NCBI RefSeq assembly: GCF_025836975.1
Contig: NZ_CP107548.1
Coordinates: 310,001 to 374,000 of the forward strand
Origin: Pollutimonas sp. M17
GTDB taxonomy: Bacteria; Pseudomonadota; Gammaproteobacteria; Burkholderiales; Burkholderiaceae_B
DNA: 64,000 bases
Direction: 5' to 3'
A program made the translations under genes and the position numbers. The notes under the pieces are model-generated. The model did no database searches and was not told the origin of the DNA. It saw only the letters and a list, made by a program, of their open reading frames with translations. Below, one piece after another: positions 33,286 through 41,863 of the stretch (position 1 is its first letter; each line of letters opens with the position of its first letter).

Positions 33286-34081
33286 GCGCCAGCCGCGCCA
33301 AGCCATCCAGCGCCGGCGATGGCAGCCACTGCGCGGCTTGCCGGGGCAGATTCAGGTCGCTTTGCGCCCTGGCCAGGCCGCGCTGCACTTCTTCTTCGAC
33401 CTGCGGCCAGGCGCCGCCCGTGCTATACACGCGCGGCGCCTGGCCGAACCGTTCCAGTCCTTCGCGCCATTGGCGCAGCAGCGCACCGGCCTGGGCGGCG
33501 GCGATGCCGCTGCCTATGGCCTGCTGCGTATGGGTGGGATAGGCGGCCGGCGCCGCGTTCGCCTCGGGCAGATTGGCTGTTCCGCTGGCGAGCGAACTGC
33601 GCATGAGCGCCGGTCCAGGCAGAATCAGGCCGCCGTGGAACACCAGGCCGCCGGCGTGCCCCGTTGGATCGGGGCCCAGCGTGTCCAGGGTGGTGGCGGT
33701 GCCGAAACTGGCCAGCAGCTGCGGTCCGTCATGTGCATGGCGGGCCAGGCCTATCATGGATACCCAGCGGTCGGGTCCCAACTGGGACGGCGTATCGTAG
33801 GCATTGCGCACTCCCGCGGCCTGCGCCTGGCCGCTTATCCATGATATGGCATAACCGTAGCGGCGCCGGAACAATTCATCCAGCGCATCGGCGAGCGCCT
33901 TGCCGGCGACGTTGACACCCAGCGCCGCCCGGGGAGCGGGCGCCAGGTGATCCAGCCAGGCGGCAATCTGATGCAGGTCGTGGTGCCGGATGGCCAGGGG
34001 GTGGCTTTCGCGCACGGCGGTTTCGGGGTCTATCCAGCCCAGCTTCAGTCGTGTGTTGCCGGCATCGATCAGTACGATCAT
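33269..34081 (-). CDS. coaX: Type III pantothenate kinase (Baf-like)
   Basis: A 270-residue ASKHA-fold kinase for the first step of coenzyme A synthesis. The N-terminal phosphate loop MIVLIDAGNTRLKLGW, LGPDRWVSMIGLARH and ASFGTATTLDTLGPD are the three conserved motifs. In Bordetella the same protein was first named Bvg accessory factor. It overlaps birA by four bases (ATGA), a conserved pairing in this group. Confidence 0.94.
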   Translation of the reverse strand: MIVLIDAGNTRLKLGWIDPETAVRESHPLAIRHHDLHQIAAWLDHLAPAPRAALGVNVAGKALADALDELFRRRYGYAISWISGQAQAAGVRNAYDTPSQLGPDRWVSMIGLARHAHDGPQLLASFGTATTLDTLGPDPTGHAGGLVFHGGLILPGPALMRSSLASGTANLPEANAAPAAYPTHTQQAIGSGIAAAQAGALLRQWREGLERFGQAPRVYSTGGAWPQVEEEVQRGLARAQSDLNLPRQAAQWLPSPALDGLARLALSDAE

Positions 34082-34968
34082 GGCGCATATTCCTGGCGGG
34101 GGCGCACGGATACCTCGCCAATGGATATCGATTGTTCACCCTGCGGCGTGCGTAGCAGCAACTGGCCAAGGCGATTTATGCCGCAGGCAATGCCGGCCTG
34201 CGCGATGCGTCCGTCATCCAGCACGTTGATGTGCTGGCCCGCCAGGGAATCGACCTTGGCATAGCGCAAGGGCAGGGCATCGAAGCCGTAGGCGGTGGCC
34301 TCGTTCAGGCTGGTGTACCAGGCCTGGGCCACATGCGCGACCAGGCCCGCCGCCGAAACCGTGGCTGCCCGCGTGTCGCGCCGGGCGATCTCGGACCAGT
34401 CCGCCACTCTGCGGTTCAGCGACAGGCTGAGCGAGCGTGCATCGTCCAGGTTCAGGCCCATGCCGATGATGACCACGTAGTGATCGGGTGACAGGCGCGA
34501 GGCGCCGGCGCGCGTGACCTCCACCAGTATTCCGGCCAGCTTGGCGGAATCCCACTGCACGTCGTTGGGCCACTTCATGGTCAGGTGGCCGCGGTGTTCA
34601 GGTTCGATCAGTTCGCGCAGCGCTTCGCAGGCGGCCAATCCCGCCAGGGGCGACAAGGTAGGCAGTTGCTGCGGCGCAAGAAACACATCGAATGCGCAGG
34701 AGAACATCAGGTTGGCCCCCGGCCGGTTCTGCCAGCTGCGTCCCGCGCGCCCGCGGCCGCGTTCCTGCAAATGGGCGCCCAGCAGCCAGGGCCGCGCCTG
34801 CGGGCCATGGCTGGCGCGCGCCATGCCCAGCAGATCGGCGTTGGTCGATTCGGTGCGCTCCAGCCATTGGATCTGCTTGAAATGCGGCAAGGTGGAACGC
34901 AGTTCGTCCACGAGCTGACAGGGGGAAGGAAGAGGAGGGTGGGGGGCGGTGTCCATGGATTCCGGCAA
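34078..34968 (-). CDS. birA: Biotin--[acetyl-CoA-carboxylase] ligase, monofunctional
   Basis: A 296-residue ligase that biotinylates acetyl-CoA carboxylase. STNADLLGMA, ERGRGRAGRSW (adenylate binding) and LTMKWPNDVQWDSAKLAGIL are the catalytic motifs; the small C-terminal SH3-like domain is present. The N-terminal DNA-binding domain of E. coli BirA is absent, so it should not act as a repressor. It starts at 34968, with an alternative ATG at 34956, and is coupled to coaX. Confidence 0.93.
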   Translation of the reverse strand: MPESMDTAPHPPLPSPCQLVDELRSTLPHFKQIQWLERTESTNADLLGMARASHGPQARPWLLGAHLQERGRGRAGRSWQNRPGANLMFSCAFDVFLAPQQLPTLSPLAGLAACEALRELIEPEHRGHLTMKWPNDVQWDSAKLAGILVEVTRAGASRLSPDHYVVIIGMGLNLDDARSLSLSLNRRVADWSEIARRDTRAATVSAAGLVAHVAQAWYTSLNEATAYGFDALPLRYAKVDSLAGQHINVLDDGRIAQAGIACGINRLGQLLLRTPQGEQSISIGEVSVRPRQEYAP

Positions 34969-35027
34969 TTCGCTCGATGCGCGTGGCGTAAAATCAGCCT
35001 GTCTATTTATAACTCAAACTGAAGATT

Positions 35028-35672
35028 ATGCTTGCTCGCACCGAAAAGATAGCGTTTCAGGGCATGGTCGGGACCATCGACTGCGTACTGGACCTGCCCA
35101 TGGAGGCGCCTGCCGGCTGGGCGCTGGTGCTGCATCCCCATCCCCTGCATGGCGGGGCGCGGGACAACAAGATCGTGACCACCATCGCGCGGGCCTGCGT
35201 GCAGCATGGCCTGGCGGCGCTGCGTCCCAATTTTCGCGGCGTGGGCGAATCGGCGGGCGAGTTCGACGCGGCGGTCGGCGAAACCGCCGATATGATCCAG
35301 CTGGTGCAGCAGTTCAAGCAGGCCTATCCGGAAGCGGCCGCCGGCAAGTGGGTATTGGCGGGGTTTTCCTTCGGCACCTCGGTGGCCGCGCAGCTGTATT
35401 CGGAACTGGCCGAGCAGTCGCAGCCGGTGCCGGATGCTTTATTATTGGTGGGCTCGGCGGTCGAGCGTTTCAAGTTTCGCGATATCGCCATTCCCGACGA
35501 CACCTTCCTGGCGCATGGCGAGTCCGACGAAGTGGTGCCCCTGGCCGAGGCCATGGATTTTGCGCGCGGCCGCGGCCTGCCCATGGTGGTGATTCCCGAG
35601 GCCAGCCATTTTTTCCATGGCAAACTGGTGGTGCTCAAGCAACTGCTGCTGCAGCGCCTGGCATCGCTCTGA
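35028..35672 (+). CDS. Alpha/beta-hydrolase family protein
   Basis: A 214-residue hydrolase with GWALVLHPHPLHGGARDNKI (oxyanion region), RPNFRGVGESAGEFD, the nucleophile serine in LAGFSFGTSVAA, the acid in HGESDEVVP and the histidine in PEASHFFHGKL. This group of small CocE/YsgA-like hydrolases is widespread in proteobacteria, with no agreed substrate. It is monocistronic and divergent from birA. Confidence 0.87.
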   Translation: MLARTEKIAFQGMVGTIDCVLDLPMEAPAGWALVLHPHPLHGGARDNKIVTTIARACVQHGLAALRPNFRGVGESAGEFDAAVGETADMIQLVQQFKQAYPEAAAGKWVLAGFSFGTSVAAQLYSELAEQSQPVPDALLLVGSAVERFKFRDIAIPDDTFLAHGESDEVVPLAEAMDFARGRGLPMVVIPEASHFFHGKLVVLKQLLLQRLASL

Positions 35673-35788
35673 AGCTCGGCCTCGGGTTTAACGCAGCGAG
35701 CAATGTTTGAATAAATCCGGTTTCATTCGCTTGCGGTTTTCTTGTTGAAACAGTGGATTGGCGGGTGTAACCGTCAGCTTCGCCTGCC

Positions 35789-35794
35789 TATAAT
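35789..35794 (+). promoter_or_regulatory. Candidate -10 element (TATAAT) of dacC
   Basis: A perfect TATAAT lies 42 bp before the dacC start. A convincing -35 at 17 bp is not present: TTGGCG at 35758-35763 is 25 bp away. Confidence 0.35.
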
Positions 35795-35836
35795 GGCCTT
35801 TTGCTCCGTTATCCTGCAACGGATCTCTTATACGAT

Positions 35837-37072
35837 ATGCCGATGACATTCCAAAAATTCCGCTTCAGGTTTTCCCATCTTTCCTTGTGCGCCGCGGGCC
35901 TGGCGCTGGTTCTGGCCCCGGCTCTGAGTCCGGCCCAGAACACTGCCCCCGCCGCGGGCATGACGCCTTCGGCTCCCGCCGGCATCACGGCGGTGGGCGA
36001 GCTGGCCACCGTGCCGGCGCCCAGCCTGACCGCCAAGGCATGGCTGACCCTGGATGCGAACAGCGGCCAGATCATCGCATCGCAGAATCCCGATGAAAGC
36101 GTCGAGCCGGCTTCCCTGACCAAGCTGATGTCGGCCTATCTGGTTTTCGAGGCCCTGGAAAGCAAGCGCCTGACGCTGGATCAGCCGGTGACCGTTTCCG
36201 AAAAAGCCTGGAGGACCGAAGGTTCGCGCATGTTCATCAAGCCCGGCAGCCAGGTGACGGTCGATGAACTGCTGCAGGGCGTCATCGTGCAATCGGGCAA
36301 TGACGCCACGGTGGCGCTGGCCGAGGCGGTGGCGGGCAGCGAAGACGCCTTCGCCGCGCTGATGAACCAGGAAGCGGCCAAGCAGGGCTTGCGCGATACC
36401 CATTTCGTCAATTCCACGGGCCTGCCCGATCCCGCCCACCTGACCACCGTGCGCGACCTGGCCATCATGTCCAAGAACCTGGTCACCCGGTTCCCGCAGT
36501 ACCTGCACTACTATAGCCAGAAGGAATACACCTACAACAAGATCAAGCAGAATAACCGCAACCGCCTGCTCTGGACCGATCCCACGGTCGACGGCCTGAA
36601 AACCGGACACACGCAGTCGGCGGGTTATTGCCTGGTCGCGACCGCGCTGCGCGATGGCCGCCGCGTGGTGTCGGTCATCGTTGGCGCGGCCAGCGATTCG
36701 GCCCGCAGCGAGAACAGCCTCAAGCTCTTGAACTGGAGCTTCCAGAACTTCGATACCATCAAGCTGTTCGACAACGACAAGCCGGCCGTCAATGCGCGCG
36801 TATGGGAAGGCCAGTCTGAAACCGTCGGCCTGGGTACGCCCACCGCCACCTGGGTGACCGTGCCGCGCGGCAAGGGCCCGCAGGTCAAGCCCGTGGCCCA
36901 GTACACCCAGCCGCTGATCGCGCCGCTGAAGGCGGGCGCCAAGGTGGGCACGGTGTCCCTGTCGCTCGACGGCAAGCTGCTCAGGCAGGATCCGCTGTTT
37001 GTTTTGAACGATGTGCCGGAAGCCGGTTTTTTTGGGCGCATCTACGACAAGGTCCGCTTGTTGTTTCAATAA
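35837..37072 (+). CDS. dacC: D-alanyl-D-alanine carboxypeptidase (PBP5/6 type)
   Basis: A 411-residue penicillin-binding protein that trims peptidoglycan pentapeptides. A signal peptide (CAAGLALVLAPALSPAQ) is followed by the three active-site motifs: SLTK in EPASLTKLMSAY, SGN in VQSGNDATVAL and KTG in DGLKTGHTQSAG. The C-terminal beta domain and an amphipathic anchor (FFGRIYDKVRLLFQ) are present. The start is ATG 35837 or 35843. It is followed by a very strong hairpin and then the D-amino-acid aminotransferase, a common pairing. Confidence 0.95.
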   Translation: MPMTFQKFRFRFSHLSLCAAGLALVLAPALSPAQNTAPAAGMTPSAPAGITAVGELATVPAPSLTAKAWLTLDANSGQIIASQNPDESVEPASLTKLMSAYLVFEALESKRLTLDQPVTVSEKAWRTEGSRMFIKPGSQVTVDELLQGVIVQSGNDATVALAEAVAGSEDAFAALMNQEAAKQGLRDTHFVNSTGLPDPAHLTTVRDLAIMSKNLVTRFPQYLHYYSQKEYTYNKIKQNNRNRLLWTDPTVDGLKTGHTQSAGYCLVATALRDGRRVVSVIVGAASDSARSENSLKLLNWSFQNFDTIKLFDNDKPAVNARVWEGQSETVGLGTPTATWVTVPRGKGPQVKPVAQYTQPLIAPLKAGAKVGTVSLSLDGKLLRQDPLFVLNDVPEAGFFGRIYDKVRLLFQ

Positions 37073-37080
37073 AATAGTGC

Positions 37081-37111
37081 GGCCCGGGCCATGATGTTCA
37101 TGGCCCGGGCC
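37081..37111. terminator. Very stable 14-bp hairpin after dacC
   Basis: Arms 37081-37094 and 37098-37111 pair perfectly (GGCCCGGGCCATGA with TCATGGCCCGGGCC) around a three-base loop. No T tract follows, so it may be a processing or attenuation structure between dacC and the aminotransferase gene rather than a full terminator. Confidence 0.5.
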
Positions 37112-37187
37112 GGTGTTGGCGAAAGCCGGTTTTCTTTGGGCGGCCGCTTCGAGCCGCTCCTGATTCCTTCCACGCAAGGCGTAGATA

Positions 37188-38051
37188 ATGATTCCCGATG
37201 TCGATAACGACAGTATTGTGTATCTGAACGGCCAGTATGTCCGTCTGGGCGATGCCACCATTTCCGTGCTCGATCGCGGCTTTATCTTCGGCGACGGCAT
37301 ATACGACGTGGTGCCGGCCTATAACGGCAAGCCCTTCCGCATGGACGGCCACCTGGCGCGGCTCGAGCGCAGCCTGGCCGCCATCGGCATCAAGGTGGAT
37401 TTTCAGCGCAGCGACTGGGAAGCGCTGGTCCAGGACATGCTCAAGCGGTCGGGCCTGAGCGATTGCATGGTGTATTTGCAGGTCACCCGCGGTGTGGCCA
37501 AGCGCGATCACGCTTTTCCGGCCAACACCGCTCCCACCGTTTTTTGCATGGTTTCGCCTTTCAAGCGTCCCGATGCCAAGGCGCGAGAACAGGGTCTGTC
37601 CGCCGTGGGTATACCCGACATCCGCTGGCTGCGCTGCGAAATCAAGTCGGTCTCGCTGCTGGGCAACGTCCTGGCCAAGCAGCATGCGGTCGATGCCGGG
37701 GTCGATGAGGTCCTGCAATTTCGCGATGGTTTCCTGTCGGAAGGGTCTTCGTGCAACATCTGGGTCGCCAAGGACGGCGTGCTGCTGGCGCCCCCGCGCA
37801 GCAACCTCATCCTGGAAGGCATACGCTATGGCTTCGTGGAAGAACTGGCCGACCAGGCGGGCATTGCCTTCAATGCGCGGCCTGTTTCGCAGCAGGAGGT
37901 CGATGCCGCCGACGAACTGATGCTGTCGTCGGCCACCAAAGAGCTCCTGCCCATCACCACATACAATGGCAAGCCGGTGGGCGGCGGCAAACCCGGCCCC
38001 ATCTATGCCGCGCTGCGCGCCGGCTACGACAAAGCCATTGCGGCGCTTTAA
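37188..38051 (+). CDS. dat: D-amino-acid aminotransferase (fold-type IV PLP enzyme)
   Basis: A 287-residue enzyme that interconverts D-alanine and D-glutamate with 2-oxo acids. ISVLDRGFIFGDGIYDVVPA is the family opening. The PLP lysine lies in RCEIKSVSLLGNVLAK, and DEVLQFRDGFLSEGSSCNIW plus LMLSSATKELLPIT complete the signature. Branched-chain aminotransferase is the alternative, but the residues and the dacC neighbour favour the D-specific type. It is followed closely by DUF493, lipB and lipA, a conserved betaproteobacterial order. Confidence 0.9.
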   Translation: MIPDVDNDSIVYLNGQYVRLGDATISVLDRGFIFGDGIYDVVPAYNGKPFRMDGHLARLERSLAAIGIKVDFQRSDWEALVQDMLKRSGLSDCMVYLQVTRGVAKRDHAFPANTAPTVFCMVSPFKRPDAKAREQGLSAVGIPDIRWLRCEIKSVSLLGNVLAKQHAVDAGVDEVLQFRDGFLSEGSSCNIWVAKDGVLLAPPRSNLILEGIRYGFVEELADQAGIAFNARPVSQQEVDAADELMLSSATKELLPITTYNGKPVGGGKPGPIYAALRAGYDKAIAAL

Positions 38052-38063
38052 GGAGTGGCCGCC

Positions 38064-38378
38064 ATGCCGGCGCAAGCGCGGCAAGGCGGCTGTACCACGA
38101 CTATGAAAGAAATCCCGCCCGAACAGTCCCTTATCGAATACCCCAGCGACTTTCCCATCAAGGTCATGGGCAGGGCGCATCCGGACTTCGCCCAGACGCT
38201 GACCAATATCGTGCTGCAGTTCGATCCGCACTTCGACCCCGCCACGGTCGAGATGCGGCCCAGCAAGGGCGGGAAGTACATCGGACTTACCTTCACGGTG
38301 CGCGCGACCTCGCGCGAGCAGCTGGACGACCTGTACCGCGCCCTGCATGCCCACCACATGGTGTCCATCGTCATATAG
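38064..38378 (+). CDS. ybeD: DUF493 (YbeD-like) small regulatory protein
   Basis: A short ACT-like ferredoxin-fold protein of about 90-104 residues: [20 protein letters not shown], then [20 protein letters not shown]. It is found beside lipB in most beta- and gammaproteobacteria; its role is unsettled. The start at 38064 has a perfect AAGGAG eight bases upstream. The conserved part begins at an internal ATG (38103), so either may be used. Confidence 0.88.
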   Translation: MPAQARQGGCTTTMKEIPPEQSLIEYPSDFPIKVMGRAHPDFAQTLTNIVLQFDPHFDPATVEMRPSKGGKYIGLTFTVRATSREQLDDLYRALHAHHMVSIVI

Positions 38379-38403
38379 CGCCTGTAACGCCAAAAGAGAG
38401 GCC

Positions 38404-39090
38404 ATGATCGAATCCCACTGGCTGCCCCGGCCCGCGGACTACCTGCGTGTGTGGCGGGACATGCGCGACTTCACCGAAGCGCGCAATGCGGCAACGCCGG
38501 ACCGCATCTGGCTGGTCGAGCACGATCCGGTCTATACACTGGGCCAGGCGGGCAAGCCCGAGCATATCCTGAATAGCAGCGGCATCCCCATCGTGCAGTG
38601 CGACCGGGGCGGCCAGGTGACCTATCATGGTCCGGGGCAGGTCGTGGCCTATTGCCTGGTCGACCTGCGCCGCATGAAAATCTTCGTCAAGGAATACGTA
38701 TCCCTGCTGGAAGACGTGTTGATCCGGACGCTGGATGAACTGGGCGTGAAGGGGGCCTGCCGCAAGCCGGGGGCGCCCGGCGTATATGTGCCTTACGCCA
38801 GCCTGGCGGCGCCGCCGGCCGGGGCCCAGGCCGAGTTGGCCAAGATCGCCGCCCTGGGCATCAAGCTGCGCAACGGCTGCGCCTACCATGGCCTGGCCCT
38901 GAACGTCGACATGGATCTGTCGCCCTTCCTGGGCATCAATCCTTGCGGCTACGAGGGGCTGAAAACCGTCGATTTGCGATCTTGCGGGATACACGCTACC
39001 GTGGGCGAGGTCGGCCGCCTGCTGGCTGCCCGCCTGAATGATGCGTTCGACGCTCATCTGGAAGCGCAGCCGACGGCAACGGCTGAATAA
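38404..39090 (+). CDS. lipB: Octanoyl-[acyl-carrier-protein]:protein octanoyltransferase
   Basis: A 228-residue enzyme that transfers octanoate from ACP to lipoyl domains. [20 protein letters not shown], the lysine in [17 protein letters not shown] and the catalytic cysteine in [14 protein letters not shown] are all present. GAGAGG precedes the ATG. It lies between ybeD and an enoyl-CoA hydratase homologue. Confidence 0.95.
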   Translation: MIESHWLPRPADYLRVWRDMRDFTEARNAATPDRIWLVEHDPVYTLGQAGKPEHILNSSGIPIVQCDRGGQVTYHGPGQVVAYCLVDLRRMKIFVKEYVSLLEDVLIRTLDELGVKGACRKPGAPGVYVPYASLAAPPAGAQAELAKIAALGIKLRNGCAYHGLALNVDMDLSPFLGINPCGYEGLKTVDLRSCGIHATVGEVGRLLAARLNDAFDAHLEAQPTATAE

Positions 39091-39176
39091 GCAAGCCTTG
39101 GCCAGGCTGCTGCCCGGTCAGTGCCAGCGAATCGACCGGACAGGGGCGCTGGGTGGACAATAATCCGGAGACAACC

Positions 39177-39962
39177 ATGAGCACAGACGCCGAATTGCTA
39201 TTGATCGACACAGTCGACGGGGTGACGACGCTGACCTTGAACCGGCCCGATCAGTTCAATGCGCTGTCCGAAGAGCTGCTGGATGCCTTGCAGCGCGCCC
39301 TGGCCGGCATTGCCGAAGACGAGCAGGCGCGCTGCGTGGTGCTGGCCGCCAATGGCCGGGCGTTTTGTGCCGGCCACGACCTGAAGCAGATGCGCGCCCA
39401 CCCCGACCAGCGCTATTACGAGCAGTTGTTCGCCCAGTGCGGCCGGGTCATGCAGAGCATCGTCAACCTGCCGGTGCCGGTCATTGCCAAGGTTCACGGC
39501 ACCGCCACGGCGGCGGGCTGCCAGCTGGTGGCCAGCTGCGACCTGGCCATCGCCTCGGAAACCGCCAGGTTTGCCGTGTCGGGCATCAATGTGGGCCTGT
39601 TCTGCTCGACGCCGGCAGTGGCGCTGACACGCAATATTCCCATCAAGAACGCGTTTGAAATGCTGGTGACGGGGCAGTTCATCAGCGCAGCCGATGCGGC
39701 CGACAAGGGCCTGGTCAACCGCGCGGTGCCGCCCGACGAGCTGGACGCCCAGCTCGATGCCCTGGTGCAGGCCATTTGCAGCAAGAGCCCGGTTGCCGTG
39801 CGCACGGGCAAGGCCATGGTCCAGCGCCAGCGCGGCATGAACCTGGCCGATGCCTACGATTATGCCGGCAAGGTCATGGCGCAGAACATGATGGCCGAGG
39901 ACGTGGCCGAGGGCATCGACGCGTTTACGCAGAAGCGGCAGCCCGTCTGGAAGGGACGCTAG
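39177..39962 (+). CDS. Enoyl-CoA hydratase/isomerase family protein (ECHDC3-like)
   Basis: A 261-residue crotonase-fold protein: LTLNRPDQFNALSEELLDAL, GRAFCAGHDLKQMR, and the oxyanion loop KVHGTATAAGCQLVASCDLA. The position that carries a catalytic glutamate in true hydratases reads VGLFCSTPAVALTRN, typical of the ECHDC3-like branch whose activity is unclear. CCGGAG lies upstream of the ATG. Its place between lipB and lipA suggests a link to octanoyl or lipoate metabolism, but this is only context. Confidence 0.87.
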   Translation: MSTDAELLLIDTVDGVTTLTLNRPDQFNALSEELLDALQRALAGIAEDEQARCVVLAANGRAFCAGHDLKQMRAHPDQRYYEQLFAQCGRVMQSIVNLPVPVIAKVHGTATAAGCQLVASCDLAIASETARFAVSGINVGLFCSTPAVALTRNIPIKNAFEMLVTGQFISAADAADKGLVNRAVPPDELDAQLDALVQAICSKSPVAVRTGKAMVQRQRGMNLADAYDYAGKVMAQNMMAEDVAEGIDAFTQKRQPVWKGR

Positions 39963-40209
39963 CCCTGGAAGGTTTCCGCGGACGGCCTGGATGGATGGTT
40001 TTTGTTGGCCGCAAGGGCCTTCTATATCCGGGCTGGGGAAAGGGCGATTAGGCGGGGCAAGGCGGGGCGCGTTAAAATGGCTTTCCGATTTCATGTCCGG
40101 AGGGCGCCAGGGCGGCTTCCGGCTGTGGTCTTTTTCATTGAATGGCGGAGGGCGTGAAGCACGCCGCCGCTCTTAGCGCCGGCCCAGGGGCTTGGGCGCA
40201 GGAAACCGT

Positions 40210-41205
40210 ATGACTACTCCCGTTGATCAGTCTGCCGTCCGTAAACCCACCGTGCGTCCCGCGCCCTACGACCCAACGCAAAAGCAGAAGTCGGCCGACA
40301 AGACCTCGCGTATTCCCATCAAGGTGGTGCAGGCCGAACGCCTGAAGAAGCCGGAATGGATACGTGTGAAGGCGGCCGCGCCGGGTTCGCGCTTTTACGA
40401 CATCAAGAAGATACTGCGCGAGCACAATCTGCATACGGTGTGCGAAGAGGCGTCCTGCCCCAATATCGGCGAGTGCTTCGGCAAGGGCACGGCCACGTTC
40501 ATGATCATGGGCGACAAGTGCACGCGCCGCTGTCCCTTCTGTGATGTGGGCCACGGGCGCCCCGATCCGCTGGATGTCGACGAGCCGGTGAACCTGGCGC
40601 GCAGCATCGCCGCCATGAAGCTGTCGTATGTGGTGATCACGTCGGTCGACCGCGACGATCTGCGCGACGGCGGGGCGGGGCATTTTGTCGAGTGCATCCG
40701 CAAGGTGCGCGAACTGTCTCCCACGACACGGATCGAGGTGCTGGTGCCCGACTTCCGCGGCCGGCTGGACCGCGCGCTGGGCATACTCAACGAAGGCCCG
40801 CCCGATGTGATGAACCACAACCTGGAAACGGTGCCCCGCCTGTACAAGCAGGCGCGTCCGGGTTCGGATTACCAGCATTCGCTGAAGCTGCTGTCGGAGT
40901 TCAAGGCGCTGCATCCCGATGTCCCGACGAAGTCGGGGCTGATGCTGGGCCTGGGCGAGACGGACGAGGAAATCCTTGAGGTGATGCGGGATATGCGGGC
41001 GCACAATGTGGACATGCTGACGATAGGGCAGTATTTGCAGCCGTCGGAGCATCACCTTCCCGTGCTGCGCTATGCGCATCCCGATGTGTTCAAGATGCTG
41101 GAGCGCGAGGCGTACGCGATGGGGTTCACGCATGCGGCCGTGGGGGCGATGGTGCGGTCTTCATATCATGCGGATGAGCAGGCGCATCAGGCTGGGGTGG
41201 CTTGA
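40210..41205 (+). CDS. lipA: Lipoyl synthase
   Basis: A 331-residue radical-SAM enzyme inserting two sulfurs into octanoyl chains. The auxiliary cluster motif is [12 protein letters not shown] and the radical-SAM motif [15 protein letters not shown]. The C-terminal region with [13 protein letters not shown] contains the conserved serine ligand. The start at 40210 (MTTPVDQ) is chosen; an in-frame start at 40192 adds six residues. A good terminator follows 40 bp after the stop. Confidence 0.96.
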   Translation: MTTPVDQSAVRKPTVRPAPYDPTQKQKSADKTSRIPIKVVQAERLKKPEWIRVKAAAPGSRFYDIKKILREHNLHTVCEEASCPNIGECFGKGTATFMIMGDKCTRRCPFCDVGHGRPDPLDVDEPVNLARSIAAMKLSYVVITSVDRDDLRDGGAGHFVECIRKVRELSPTTRIEVLVPDFRGRLDRALGILNEGPPDVMNHNLETVPRLYKQARPGSDYQHSLKLLSEFKALHPDVPTKSGLMLGLGETDEEILEVMRDMRAHNVDMLTIGQYLQPSEHHLPVLRYAHPDVFKMLEREAYAMGFTHAAVGAMVRSSYHADEQAHQAGVA

Positions 41206-41245
41206 TCGGCTTACGGATCAAGCACCAAGGCTTGTCAGATGTGGA

Positions 41246-41276
41246 AGGGCCTCTGTTTTAGGACAGAGGCCTTTTT
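41246..41276 (+). terminator. Rho-independent terminator of the lip operon
   Basis: GGCCTCTGT (41248-41256) pairs with ACAGAGGCC (41263-41271) around TTTAGG, followed by five T. It stands 40 bp after the lipA stop. Confidence 0.85.
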
Positions 41277-41320
41277 CTATGGTGGATGGTGTGGGTCATC
41301 AGGGATGCGGCCATCCCTTC

Positions 41321-41440
41321 TGGGGAGTGCAGTCCTCTTCGTAAGAATGCAGTCATTTTCGTAAGAATGCAGTCATTTTCGTAAGAATGCAGTCATTTTC
41401 GTAAGAATGCAGTCATTTTCGTAAGAATGCAGTCATCTCT
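41321..41440. repeat. Tandem repeat of a 20-bp unit, four perfect and two degenerate copies
   Basis: The unit GTAAGAATGCAGTCATTTTC is repeated exactly four times in 41341-41420. A degenerate copy precedes it (41321-41340, 13 of 20 matching), and a final copy (41421-41440) matches for its first 16 bases. Units abut with no spacer, so this is a minisatellite and not a CRISPR array. It lies between the lipA terminator and the large hairpin. The unit length gives close to two helical turns per copy, so any bound protein would sit on one face of the DNA. No coding function is seen. Confidence 0.9.
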
Positions 41441-41450
41441 TCGTGGCTGG

Positions 41451-41672
41451 GGCGTTCATGGCTGGGCCTGGCCCGGCTGGACGCTTGGCGGTTCTGGCTG
41501 CGCCAGAACTCCCCGCGCGGCGGCTCGATTCAGGGCGGCCGCGAACTCGCACGTCGGGCAGCCACTGGCTGCCCGAAAGCGTCGTGCTCGAACAGCGCGG
41601 CCTTGTCTCCCTGAATCGAGCCGCCACGCGGCGCACGCGTAAATCGCCGGGCCAGGCCCAGCCATGAACGCC
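41451..41672. repeat. 222-bp nested inverted repeat (giant hairpin), element 1
   Basis: Perfect 27-bp outer arms lie at 41451-41477 and 41646-41672. Inside them are 17-bp arms (41519-41535 with 41609-41625, extended five more pairs after one mismatch), 7-bp arms (GGCCGCG 41537-41543 with CGCGGCC 41596-41602) and a central 11-bp pair (41554-41564 with 41566-41576). The left limb has its own small hairpin (GTTCTGGC-TGC-GCCAGAAC, 41491-41509). Almost the whole element can fold in DNA or RNA. No transposase gene is present. The rest of the 658-bp gap (41206-41863) holds a terminator, the tandem repeat and the nirV promoter. Confidence 0.85.
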
Positions 41673-41775
41673 TGCTCCAGGCATAGGGCGGTGATCCTGT
41701 CGCCGCTGGTTCAATTGGTCCTGGCGCCGCAAGTTTGCCTGGATGTCCTGAGCTGATACTGATCTGATGGGTTCT

Positions 41776-41817
41776 TTGCGCTGCAACAAAGACGGCGCGC
41801 TGCAAGACGGGTTCAAT
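41776..41817 (+). promoter_or_regulatory. nirV promoter: NnrR-type box TTGCG-CTGC-AACAA with -10-like TTCAAT
   Basis: The box TTGCGCTGCAACAA is at 41776-41789 and TTCAAT at 41812-41817. This is the class II Crp/Fnr layout, with the box centred about 41 bases before the predicted start near 41824. The half-site TTGCG is the form reported for NnrR-type regulators, not the TTGAT of Fnr. An identical box with identical spacing precedes nirK. The nirV ATG is 74 bases downstream of the box. Confidence 0.7.
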
Positions 41818-41863
41818 ACAGGTGTACAGCCGGGATGCCGGCAAGCACTGAAGGTATTGGATC

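Noticed and set aside
35828-37300. A 490-codon minus-strand frame over dacC
   Set aside because: Antisense to dacC, whose three active-site motifs are intact.
41321-41440. CRISPR array
   Set aside because: The 20-bp units abut directly with no unique spacers, and no cas genes are present.
41451-41672. Insertion sequence with terminal inverted repeats
   Set aside because: Only 168 bp lie between the outer arms, with no transposase frame; the inner arms pair too, so it is one nested hairpin.
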